From Pseudomonas sp. (GTDB taxonomy: Bacteria > Pseudomonadota > Gammaproteobacteria > Pseudomonadales > Pseudomonadaceae): DNA of 64,000 nucleotides. Position numbers and translations under genes: made by a program. Under the pieces are notes generated by a model, which saw only the letters and a list, made by a program, of their open reading frames with translations, made no database searches and was not told the DNA's origin. Where the stretch lies: the NCBI GenBank assembly GCA_030699825.1, contig JAUYKV010000032.1:30231-94230 (forward strand), in the 5' to 3' direction. Below are positions 17,368 through 26,019 of the stretch, piece after piece (the stretch's first letter is position 1; the number at the start of each line of letters is the position of its first letter).

Positions 17368-19902
17368 TTATTTGCGCGGTTTGGCCCGCGCGGTGGGCTC
17401 GGCGATCAGCGGGTCGTCCGGCCAATAATGTTTGGGATAGCGACCCTTGAGGTCCTTCTTAACCTCGGCGTAGGTGCTGCGCCAGAAGTTGCCCAGGTCC
17501 TGGGTCACCTGCACCGGCCGCCGCGCTGGCGACAGCAGGTGCAGCTTGACCACTTGCCGGCCGCCGGCGATGCGCGGCGTCTCGGCCAGGCCGAACAGTT
17601 CCTGCAGACGCACCGCCAGTACCGGCGGCTGCTCGCTGTAATCCAGGCCGATGCGCGAACCGGACGGCACCTGCAGGCTGCGCGGCGCCAGTTCCTCGAG
17701 GCGCTGCGGCAGCGGCCAGGGCAACAGGTTCTTCAGCAAACCGGACAAATCCAGATTGGCGAAATGGCTGAGGCGCTTGACCTTGCCCAGGTAGGGTTGC
17801 AGCCAATCCTCCAGGCTGGCGAGCAGCGCCGCATCGCTGACATCCGGCCACTCGCTGACGCCCTTGGCGGCCAGATCCAGTTCACGCAGCAGGGCCACGC
17901 GCGCCTGCCACTGGCGCAGTTCCGGGGTCCAGGGCAGCAGCGCCAGGCCCTTGCGCCGCACCAGGCCGAGCAAGGCGCGACTGCGTGCGGCTTCATCCAG
18001 GCCGGTCAACGGCTCGCGCTCGAGCACCAATTCGCCGACCTTGCGCTGGCGTTCGGCGCGCAGCACGCCTTCGCGGTCGTCCCAGTCCAGCTCCTCGTGC
18101 ACGCTGACCTGCTCGGCCAGCACCGTCTCGAACAACTGCGGATCGAGGTCGGCGGCCAGGTAGATGCGTTCCTCGCGCTGGCCCTGGCGACTGCCGAGAT
18201 CGGCCAGCACCAGCCATTCATGCTTCATCAGCGCATCGGCCTCGGCGAACAGCGCCGCGCGGCCGTTGGCCAGGCGGTATTCGGCGCCAGCCGCGCGGCG
18301 CTGCCGGGCCACCCGGTCGGGGTAGGCGAATGCCAGCAAGGCGCCGAGCCAGCGCGGGTGTTCGAGATCGCTCACCGGGGAAGTCACGGCCGTGCGCTTG
18401 AGATAACCCTGGAACTGCCGGGCCAGTTGCCGCGCTCGTTGAATACCGCCTTGGCCGCCACGGGCACCCTTGCTCGCGCCGCTGAGCAAGGCAATGCGAC
18501 TGTGCAAATCGGCGCCCGCGCCTCTCAGGATGTCCCGTTCGCCGAGCAGCGCGGCCAGGTCGCAGGCCAGCGCCCCCAGGCCCAACGCCTGGCCGCGCAG
18601 CAGCAGGTGGGCGATGCGCGGGTGCGCCGGCAATTCGGCCATGGCCTGACCGTGGGCCGTCAGCCCCCCGCGCTGATCCAGCGCGCCGAGCCGGGTCAGC
18701 AGATCCGTGGCCTGGGCATAGGCCGCGGCCGGTGGCGGGTCGAGCCAGGCCAGCTCGGCCGGGGTCACGCCCCAGCGCGCCAGTTGCAGGGCCAGACCGG
18801 CCAGATCGGCCTGGAGGATTTCCGCCGAGGCATAGGCCGCGAGCTGCTCGTGCTGGTGCTGCGACCACAGGCGATAACAACTGCCCGGCTGCAGGCGCCC
18901 GGCACGCCCGGCGCGCTGGGTGGCGCTGGCGCGGGAAATGCGCTGGGTGTCCAGGCGCGTCATGCCGCTGCCCGGATCGAAGCGCGGCACCCGCGCAAGG
19001 CCGGCGTCCACCACCACGCGCACGCCATCGATGGTCAGGCTGGTCTCGGCGATATTGGTCGCCAGCACCACCTTGCGTTTGCCCGCCGGCGCCGGTTCGA
19101 TGGCTGCACGCTGGGCGCTCAGGTCCAGCTCGCCATGCAGCGGACACAGGAGGATCTCGCTGCGCCCGGCCAGGGCCTCGGCCAACTGCTCGTTGACCCG
19201 GCGGATCTCCGCCTGCCCGGGGAGGAAGACCAGCAGGCTGCCCGGCTCGTCGGCCAGCGCCTGCAACACCGTCTGCACCACCCTGGGTTCGAGCCACTCG
19301 CCGGGTTGATAGGGCGCGCCCCAGCGCAGCTCCACCGGGAACATGCGCCCTTCGCTGCGCAGCACCGGCGCATCGTCGAGCAATGCGGCCAGCTTCTCGC
19401 CTTCCAGAGTGGCCGACATCAGCAGTACCTTGAGCGCCGGCTCGCCCGAGTCCTCGCCGCGCAACATGCTGCGGCCATTGAGGCACAGGGCCAGGGCCAG
19501 GTCGGCATCCAGGCTGCGCTCGTGGAATTCGTCGAAGATCACCAGGCCGATCCCTTCCAGCGCCGGGTCGTCCTGCAGGCGGCGGGCGAGAATGCCCTCG
19601 GTGACCACCTCGATGCGGGTACGCGGGCCGACCCTGCTGTCCAGGCGGATGCGGTAACCGACGGTCTCACCGACCGCCTCGCCCAGCTCGCTGGCCAGGC
19701 GTTCGGCGGCGGCCCGCGCGGCCAGGCGGCGCGGTTCGAGCATGATGATGCGTTGCCCGGCCAGCCAGGGCTCGTCCAGCAGCGCCAGCGGCACGCGGGT
19801 GGTCTTGCCGGCCCCGGGCGGGGCCTCCAGCACCGCCTCGTGGCGACTCGCCAGAGCTTGGCGCAGCGCGGGTAACAGGACGTCGATAGGCAGGGAATTC
19901 AT
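17368..19902 (-). CDS. hrpB: ATP-dependent helicase HrpB
   Basis: 844 aa; LEAPPGAGKTTRVPLALL, DEFHERSLDADLALALCL, TNIAETSLTIDGV, QRAGRAGRLQPG. Confidence 0.93.
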   Translation of the reverse strand: MNSLPIDVLLPALRQALASRHEAVLEAPPGAGKTTRVPLALLDEPWLAGQRIIMLEPRRLAARAAAERLASELGEAVGETVGYRIRLDSRVGPRTRIEVVTEGILARRLQDDPALEGIGLVIFDEFHERSLDADLALALCLNGRSMLRGEDSGEPALKVLLMSATLEGEKLAALLDDAPVLRSEGRMFPVELRWGAPYQPGEWLEPRVVQTVLQALADEPGSLLVFLPGQAEIRRVNEQLAEALAGRSEILLCPLHGELDLSAQRAAIEPAPAGKRKVVLATNIAETSLTIDGVRVVVDAGLARVPRFDPGSGMTRLDTQRISRASATQRAGRAGRLQPGSCYRLWSQHQHEQLAAYASAEILQADLAGLALQLARWGVTPAELAWLDPPPAAAYAQATDLLTRLGALDQRGGLTAHGQAMAELPAHPRIAHLLLRGQALGLGALACDLAALLGERDILRGAGADLHSRIALLSGASKGARGGQGGIQRARQLARQFQGYLKRTAVTSPVSDLEHPRWLGALLAFAYPDRVARQRRAAGAEYRLANGRAALFAEADALMKHEWLVLADLGSRQGQREERIYLAADLDPQLFETVLAEQVSVHEELDWDDREGVLRAERQRKVGELVLEREPLTGLDEAARSRALLGLVRRKGLALLPWTPELRQWQARVALLRELDLAAKGVSEWPDVSDAALLASLEDWLQPYLGKVKRLSHFANLDLSGLLKNLLPWPLPQRLEELAPRSLQVPSGSRIGLDYSEQPPVLAVRLQELFGLAETPRIAGGRQVVKLHLLSPARRPVQVTQDLGNFWRSTYAEVKKDLKGRYPKHYWPDDPLIAEPTARAKPRK

Positions 19903-20041
19903 GAAGGCTCCAATCTGGCCGACGATTATAGCGGCGAACCGTACGCCCGCTGCGCCGGTCTTACCTTAGCCATATCAATGCGCAGCAGTTTTGCCACAGC
20001 CGGCTTGCTATAGTTGCGCCACTTTTGTCTGGAGGTATGCC

Positions 20042-20461
20042 ATGCGCACCCAATCCCGCGTTATCGGCGGCGCTCTTGCCGTCGCCCTGCTCACCCAATT
20101 GAGCGCCTGCGGCACCCTGTTCTTCCCCGATCGACGCGGCCAGATCGAAGGCCGGATCGACCCGGTGGTGGCGGCGCTGAATGCCGTCGGCATCCTGTTC
20201 TACGTGATCCCAGGCCTGATCGCCTTCGGCATCGACTTCGCCACCGGCGCCATCTACCTGCCGAACGGGCACAGCGCCCAGGTCGATCCGCAGGAACTGC
20301 GCAAGGTCGTGGACGCCGAGGGCAAGATCGACAACGCCCGGCTCAAAGCCCTGATCGAGCAGCACACCGGCCACAGCCTGCCGCTCGACGACCCGCGGCT
20401 GATCCACAGCAGCGCCAGCGCCGAGCAACTGGCGGCCCATGGTCTGCGTCCGTCCGCCTGA
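20042..20461 (+). CDS. small conserved lipoprotein/membrane protein
   Basis: LTQLSACGTLFFPDRRGQIEGRIDPVVAALNAVGILFYVIPGLIAFGIDFATGAIYLP. Confidence 0.75.
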   Translation: MRTQSRVIGGALAVALLTQLSACGTLFFPDRRGQIEGRIDPVVAALNAVGILFYVIPGLIAFGIDFATGAIYLPNGHSAQVDPQELRKVVDAEGKIDNARLKALIEQHTGHSLPLDDPRLIHSSASAEQLAAHGLRPSA

Positions 20462-20526
20462 GCCTGAGCCGCCACAAACCCTGGCCTGGCCCGCTCGGCC
20501 AGGCTTGATAGAGAGAGCAAGGCCCT

Positions 20527-21411
20527 GTGACCATACTGCCGCAGCATGCCCGTCTGATGCGCCAGGCCACCTTGGCGGCGCTGGCCGTGGCCCTGACCCT
20601 GGCCCTGGCCAAAGCCATCGCCTGGTGGTTGAGCGGCTCGGTCAGCCTGCTGGCCGGCCTCACCGACTCGCTGCTGGATGGTGCCGCCTCGCTGCTCAAT
20701 CTGATCGCCGTGCACTATGCCTTGCGCCCGGCGGACGAAGACCATCGCTATGGGCACGGCAAGGCCGAGGCCCTGGCCGGGCTTGGCCAGGCGCTGTTCA
20801 TCGGCATCAGTGCGCTGGTGGTCGGCGCGCATGGCGTGGAGCGCCTGCTCAACCCACAGCCGCTCGGTGCGGCGACCTTGGGCGTGGCGGTGATGCTGCT
20901 GTCGCTGGTGCTGACCGCCGCCCTGCTGCTGTTCCAGCGCCATGTGGTGCGCGAAACCGGCTCCACCGCGATCCGCGCCGACTCGCTGCACTACCGCTCC
21001 GACCTGTTGCTCAACACCAGCATCCTGCTCGCGCTGGTGCTGGCCAGCTTCGGCTGGCCACAACTGGATGCGCTGTTCGGTATCGGCATTGCCTTCTATA
21101 TCCTCTGGAGTGCCCTGAGCATCGCCCGCGAGGCCTCGGCCGTGCTGATGGACAAGGAGCTGGCGCCGGAGCTCAGCGAGCGCATGCACCTGCTGGCCTG
21201 CGGCATACCCGGCGTGCTCGGCGTGCATGACCTGCGCACGCGCATGTCCGGCACCCACTGGTTCGTCCAGCTGCATGTGGAATTGCCCGGCGAACTGAGC
21301 CTGCTGCAGGCCCATGCACTGTGCGAGCAGGTGGAATACGCGATTCGCGCCGAATTCTCCCGCGCCGAAGTGCTGGTGCATGCCGATCCGCTCGACCCGG
21401 TCAGCTCTTGA
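20527..21411 (+). CDS. cation diffusion facilitator (FieF-like)
   Basis: SLLAGLTDSLLDGAASLLNLIAVHYALRPADEDHRYGHGKAEALAGL; ADSLHYRSDLLLN. Confidence 0.92.
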   Translation: MTILPQHARLMRQATLAALAVALTLALAKAIAWWLSGSVSLLAGLTDSLLDGAASLLNLIAVHYALRPADEDHRYGHGKAEALAGLGQALFIGISALVVGAHGVERLLNPQPLGAATLGVAVMLLSLVLTAALLLFQRHVVRETGSTAIRADSLHYRSDLLLNTSILLALVLASFGWPQLDALFGIGIAFYILWSALSIAREASAVLMDKELAPELSERMHLLACGIPGVLGVHDLRTRMSGTHWFVQLHVELPGELSLLQAHALCEQVEYAIRAEFSRAEVLVHADPLDPVSS

Positions 21412-21525
21412 TGCTCGTCGCGGTTGCGGCCAAAACCTGCCTGCGTTAGGAGGCCGCCAGACGCACCGCAAAGCGCATTTCGAGCATATGCTGAAAGGGC
21501 GTATCAGCTCTGTGGAGCCGGCCCC

Positions 21526-22281
21526 ATGAAGAAGACCAGCCTCGAGACGCTTTACCGCGAGCACCAGCCCGACGCCATCGAAAAGCGCCTGAACCGCAAG
21601 AACAAGCCGCAAATCATCTCCGATGCCGTACTCGGCGCAATAGACGGTTGCGTCACCACCTTTGCCATAGTCGCCGCCGCTGTCGGTGCCGGATTTTCCG
21701 CCTCGGTCGCGCTGATCATGGGCTTCGCCAACCTGTTTGCCGATGGTTTCAGCATGGCCGTCAGCAACTACGAAGCGATCAAGGCCCAACGCGAGTTCCG
21801 CGAACAGGCCCGGCGCATGGAAGAGGAACACATCGACCGGGTGCCCGCCGGTGAACTCGAGGAAATCCGCCAGGTGTTCTACCGCAAGGGCTTCAGTGGC
21901 GCCATTCTCGAGGAGATCGTCAGCACCATCAGCCAGGATCGCCAGCTCTGGGTTGAAACCATGCTCATCGAAGAACACGGCTTGCAGACCGTCGAACTGG
22001 ACCCCAGGCGCTCGGCCGCGGTGACCTTCACGACCTTCCTGATCGCCGGCGCCATCCCGCTGTTGCCGTTGTTTTTCACCAGCCTGGGCATTCAGCGCCA
22101 ATTCTTCCTGAGCACGGCCCTGGCCGCGGCGGTGTTCTTTTCCATCGGCATGTTGAAGAGCCTGGTGTTTGCCAAACCCGTTCTGCGCGCCGGTTTTAGC
22201 ACCCTGCTCACCGGCGGTGCGGCGGCCGCCCTGGCCTACCTGACCGGCTATCTGCTGCGTTACGTGTTCGGCATCGAATGA
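21526..22281 (+). CDS. VIT1/CCC1-family transporter
   Basis: IISDAVLGAIDGCVTTFAIVAAAVGAGFSASVALIMGFANLFADGFSMAVSNY. Confidence 0.88.
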   Translation: MKKTSLETLYREHQPDAIEKRLNRKNKPQIISDAVLGAIDGCVTTFAIVAAAVGAGFSASVALIMGFANLFADGFSMAVSNYEAIKAQREFREQARRMEEEHIDRVPAGELEEIRQVFYRKGFSGAILEEIVSTISQDRQLWVETMLIEEHGLQTVELDPRRSAAVTFTTFLIAGAIPLLPLFFTSLGIQRQFFLSTALAAAVFFSIGMLKSLVFAKPVLRAGFSTLLTGGAAAALAYLTGYLLRYVFGIE

Positions 22282-22315
22282 TGCGATGCCCCATGGGTGG
22301 GGCCGCCCCGTCTAC

Positions 22316-22341
22316 GACGCCGCGCTGTCGCGCAGCAAACT
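22316..22341 (-). repeat. 26-nt exact repeat, inverted copy of 1066-1091
   Basis: GACGCCGCGCTGTCGCGCAGCAAACT is the exact reverse complement. Confidence 0.8.
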
Positions 22342-22360
22342 TGGTGCGCGGGGCCCCTCT

Positions 22361-22445
22361 TGTAGGAGTGGCTTTAGCCGCGAAGCTTTTGTTGTGCGTC
22401 GAAGAATTCGCGGCTAAAGCGGAACGCCGCCCGGCCGCTCCTACA
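22361..22445. repeat. REP-like palindrome TGTAGGAGTGGCTTTAGCCGCGAA...TTCGCGGCTAAAGC...GCTCCTACA
   Basis: Inverted terminal and internal arms; partial relatives near 17314 and 23985. Confidence 0.8.
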
Positions 22446-22506
22446 GAAAACGTAATAACCCATAAAATCAATTACATACAGGTTGTTTGATAAAAGGAGC
22501 TGATGC

Positions 22507-22568
22507 CTTGCCCCAGGCAAGAAAAAAGGGAGACCTGGCGGTCTCCCTTTTTTCTTGCCTGGGGCAAG
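22507..22568. terminator. 29-bp perfect stem, 4-nt loop, bidirectional intrinsic terminator-like hairpin
   Basis: CTTGCCCCAGGCAAGAAAAAAGGGAGACC-TGGC-GGTCTCCCTTTTTTCTTGCCTGGGGCAAG. Confidence 0.9.
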
Positions 22569-22843
22569 TGTCCGCTACTGGCAATTCTGTTGCCGCTTTC
22601 GTCGCCCGCCTGGTTGGGCAGTGCGGACCCGGGTGCCGTGACGGCCTGGTAAGGCCGGCGGCGCCGGTTCGCCTGGTTGAGCGAGCCGAGTGGACGTGTC
22701 GTCCGGGCCGTGAAACTGAGGTAAAGATTACAGATACGGGCGCAGCTAAAGATTGCGAATATTGCTGATCAACCTGCCACTTGCGCAATTTTTGACTAAC
22801 AGCGCATGATTATCAGCATTCAAATAATGAAAGCGCGCCAAAC

Positions 22844-23323
22844 ATGACCAGACTCGACCGCTACGACCTGAATATCCTCGCCGAACTGCAGCGCGACGCC
22901 ACCCTGTCCAATCAGGACCTGGCCGAGCGCATCGGCCTGTCGCCCTCGCCCTGCTCGCGGCGGGTCAAGCAACTGCAGGACGACGGCTACATCCTCGGCC
23001 AGGTCGCCCTGCTGGATCGCAAGAAGCTCGGCCTGACCCTTACCGCCTATGTCCTGATCGGCATGGACAAACACACCCCCGAGCGTTTCGAGCACTTCCA
23101 GGAGATGATCCGCCAATGCCCGCAGGTGCTGGAATGCAGCCTGGTAACCGGTATGGATGCCGACTACCAGCTCAAGGTGGTGGTGCCGGACATGGACCAT
23201 TACCAACAGTTTCTGCTCGGCACCTTGACCCGCATCGAGGGGGTGTCCAGCGTGCGCTCGAGCTTCGTCCTGCAACAGATCCTCTCCAGCACCCAGCTGC
23301 CGCTGCAACACCTGCGCAATTGA
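22844..23323 (+). CDS. Lrp/AsnC family transcriptional regulator
   Basis: LDRYDLNILAELQRDATLSNQDLAERIGLSPSPCSRRVKQL. Confidence 0.93.
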   Translation: MTRLDRYDLNILAELQRDATLSNQDLAERIGLSPSPCSRRVKQLQDDGYILGQVALLDRKKLGLTLTAYVLIGMDKHTPERFEHFQEMIRQCPQVLECSLVTGMDADYQLKVVVPDMDHYQQFLLGTLTRIEGVSSVRSSFVLQQILSSTQLPLQHLRN

Positions 23324-23496
23324 CCGGCACTTACCGACGGTCGCTGACAAACCAGGCCGCACGGGTATAATCGCCGGCGTTTAGCTGTGCCTTGTGCGGC
23401 CCGCCATAAAGAGCCTTGCGCTCAGACAATAACAATCGCCCTGCCCACCTCTTGCCCGTTCTGGCGGCACAGCCTCGTTTTGCCAAAGAGGTCACG

Positions 23497-23700
23497 ATGG
23501 ATCCGCAAGTATTCGAAGAGTTGATGATGACCGTGCTGGTCGGCGGCCTGGTGCTGTTCATGGCGTTTATCGTCTGGGACCTGGCGAAGAAGTCCAAGGC
23601 CGGACGCTTCGGCAGCATGATCCTGTTCCTCGCCCTGGGCCTGGGCGTGCTCGGTTTTGTCATCAAGACCGTGGTGATCGCCGGGATGGAAGGCGTCTGA
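23497..23700 (+). CDS. DUF2788 domain-containing small membrane protein
   Basis: MDPQVFEELMMTVLVGGLVLFMAFIVWDLAKKSKAGRFGSMILFLALGLGVLGFVIK. Confidence 0.85.
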   Translation: MDPQVFEELMMTVLVGGLVLFMAFIVWDLAKKSKAGRFGSMILFLALGLGVLGFVIKTVVIAGMEGV

Positions 23701-23751
23701 GCCGTCGCTGAAAACGGCCACACGCCGAGTTAGGTGGTGCGCACGGCTTTT

Positions 23752-23884
23752 GTAGGATGGGTTAGGCGCCCGCGAGTCGACCTGCTGCCAGAAAAACAAG
23801 CGCGCCGTAACCCATCATCGATATTCGCCCCGCCAACGGGTACAGGCATAAACCGCCCGATGGGTATCGCTGCGCTCATCCTAC
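23752..23884. repeat. GTAGGATGGGTTAGGCGC...CATCCTAC dispersed repeat
   Basis: Inverted relative of 1193-1331. Confidence 0.75.
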
Positions 23885-24058
23885 GCGGCCCGCACCATCC
23901 TACAGTTACTGGCCCCTACACAATTTCGTTAAAATTTAAACTTATACTTATAAAACAATAGGTTATTTTTAATTTGATGAGGGCGGCCGGACGGCGTTCC
24001 GTTTTATCCGCGAAGCTCTTGCCTTGCCCGCACCACCGATCACGCAAAAAACCACGCC

Positions 24059-24688
24059 CTACAAGCGCGCCTCGACCTCTTTCCACTCGCCGGGCTGCAG
24101 GCCGTCCAGGCTCCAGGGGCCGATGCGCACGCGCACCAGACGCAGGGTCGGCAGGCCCACCGCCGCGGTCATGCGCCTGACCTGACGGTTGCGCCCCTCG
24201 CGAATCACCAGTTCCAGCCAGGCGGTCGGCACGCTCTTGCGAAAGCGCACCGGCGGATCGCGCGGCCATAACGGCGGCTCATCCAGCACGCGCGCCTCGG
24301 CCGGCAGGGTCGGCCCGTCGTTCAGCTCGACGCCCGCGCGCAGGCGCTGCAGCTGCTCGGCCGTCGGCGCGCCTTCCACCTGCACCCAATAGGTTTTCGC
24401 CAGCTTGTGTTTGGGGTCGGCGATGCGCGCCTGCAGGCCACCGTCATTGGTCAGCAGCAGCAAGCCCTCGCTGTCACGATCCAGCCGCCCGGCCGGATAG
24501 ACCCCGGGCACCGCGACGAAGTCCTTGAGGGTGGCGCGGCCCTGCTCGTCGTTGAACTGGGTCAGCACATCGAAGGGCTTGTTCAGCAGCAGCAAACGCG
24601 GCTCGGCCGGCGGCGCCTTGGCCACCCGGCGGATGGCGGGTTTGCCAGCGGAGCGCGAGGGCGTGGCGGAACGGGGCGGGCGCGGCAT
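24059..24688 (-). CDS. rluE: 23S rRNA pseudouridine synthase, RluE type
   Basis: [15 protein letters not shown]...[22 protein letters not shown]...[25 protein letters not shown]. Confidence 0.85.
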   Translation of the reverse strand: MPRPPRSATPSRSAGKPAIRRVAKAPPAEPRLLLLNKPFDVLTQFNDEQGRATLKDFVAVPGVYPAGRLDRDSEGLLLLTNDGGLQARIADPKHKLAKTYWVQVEGAPTAEQLQRLRAGVELNDGPTLPAEARVLDEPPLWPRDPPVRFRKSVPTAWLELVIREGRNRQVRRMTAAVGLPTLRLVRVRIGPWSLDGLQPGEWKEVEARL

Positions 24689-24830
24689 GCAGGCTCCGGG
24701 AGCAGAAAACGGGGTGGCCAGTGTAACCGAGGCCACCCTTCGATCATCAACCGGACTTATGGTCGACGCCTGCGCGGGCACAGACGACTATGCTGGCAAG
24801 ACTCTGCTTTCCATGACCGAGGGAATCCGC

Positions 24831-25865
24831 ATGAACGCCTCCGACCCCATACTCGACACCTTCACCGGCTGGGCCGCCAAGGCGCCCGGTGCGCACCTCG
24901 AACCGTACAGCTATGCCCCCGGCCCACTGGGCAGCGAGGAGGTCGAGGTGGCGGTCGAGTACTGCGGCATCTGCCACTCCGACCAGTCGATGATCGACAA
25001 CGAATGGGGCAACGCCCGCTATCCGTTCATCCCCGGCCACGAGGTGGTTGGCCGCATCGTTCGCCTCGGCGAGCAGGTGCGCGGCCTCGAACTCGGCCAG
25101 CGGGTCGGTATCGGTTGGTACAAGGGCAGCTGCATGCACTGCCACTCCTGCATGGAGGGCGCGCACCAGCTCTGCGGCTCGGTAAAACCGACCATCATCG
25201 GCAGCAACGGCGGTTTCGCCGACCGCCTGCGCAGCCACTGGGCCTGGGCCGTGCCGCTGCCGGAGGGGCTCGACCCGAGCCTGGTCGGCCCGCTGTTCTG
25301 TGCCGGCTCGACGGTGTTCAGCCCGCTGCTGGAGTTCAACGTCAAACCCACCGACAAAGTCGGCGTGGTCGGCATCGGCGGCCTGGGTCATTTGGCCCTG
25401 GGCTTTCTCAACGCCTGGGGCTGCGAGGTCACCGCCTTCACCTCGTCGCTGAACAAGCAGGAAGAAGCCAAGCGCCTGGGCGCACACAAGGTCGTCGCCT
25501 CGACCGACAGCGCGGCGCTCAAGGCGATCGCCGGCAGCCTGGATTTCCTCCTGGTCACCGCCAGCGCCGACCTCGACTGGAACGCGCTGATCGGCACCCT
25601 CGGCGGCAAGGGCCGCCTGCACTTCGTCGGCATAGTGCCGAGCGCCATCCCGGTGCATGTGTTCAACCTGATCCCACGCCAGCGCAGCCTGTCCGGCTCA
25701 CCCGTAGGCTCGCCGGCGAATATGGCGACCATGCTGGAATTCTGCGCCCGCCACCAGATCGTGCCGCAGGTCGAGATGTTCCCCATGAGCCGGGTCAACG
25801 ACGCCATCGACCACCTGCGCGCCGGCAAGGCGCGCTACCGGGTGGTGCTGGACGCCAGCCGTTAG
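24831..25865 (+). CDS. zinc-dependent alcohol dehydrogenase (MDR; YahK/Ahr-like aldehyde reductase)
   Basis: EYCGICHSDQSMIDNEWG, FIPGHEVVGRI, GIGGLGHLALGFLNAWGCEV. Confidence 0.9.
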   Translation: MNASDPILDTFTGWAAKAPGAHLEPYSYAPGPLGSEEVEVAVEYCGICHSDQSMIDNEWGNARYPFIPGHEVVGRIVRLGEQVRGLELGQRVGIGWYKGSCMHCHSCMEGAHQLCGSVKPTIIGSNGGFADRLRSHWAWAVPLPEGLDPSLVGPLFCAGSTVFSPLLEFNVKPTDKVGVVGIGGLGHLALGFLNAWGCEVTAFTSSLNKQEEAKRLGAHKVVASTDSAALKAIAGSLDFLLVTASADLDWNALIGTLGGKGRLHFVGIVPSAIPVHVFNLIPRQRSLSGSPVGSPANMATMLEFCARHQIVPQVEMFPMSRVNDAIDHLRAGKARYRVVLDASR

Positions 25866-26019
25866 ACGCTCGCGGCCAAGGCCCCTCCTACGGTTCTGCG
25901 GTGCTCTTGTGGGAGGGGACTTGTCCGCGAATGGACAGTTGCCCCGGCCATGGCTTGCGCGGCAAGCGGAGCGCTGCGCGCTCCCTGTTGGGCTTCGCCG
26001 CTACGTGCCTCAACCCAAC

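Noticed and set aside
17428-19875. 815-aa plus-strand ORF
   Set aside because: Complete overlap with hrpB on the opposite strand, which carries all helicase motifs.
20254-22101. 615-aa minus-strand ORF
   Set aside because: Shadow of the lipoprotein gene, FieF and VIT genes; no recognisable domain.
22487-22768. 93-aa plus-strand ORF starting near the AGGAG at 22496
   Set aside because: It would translate through the 29-bp hairpin terminator; no homologous-looking content.
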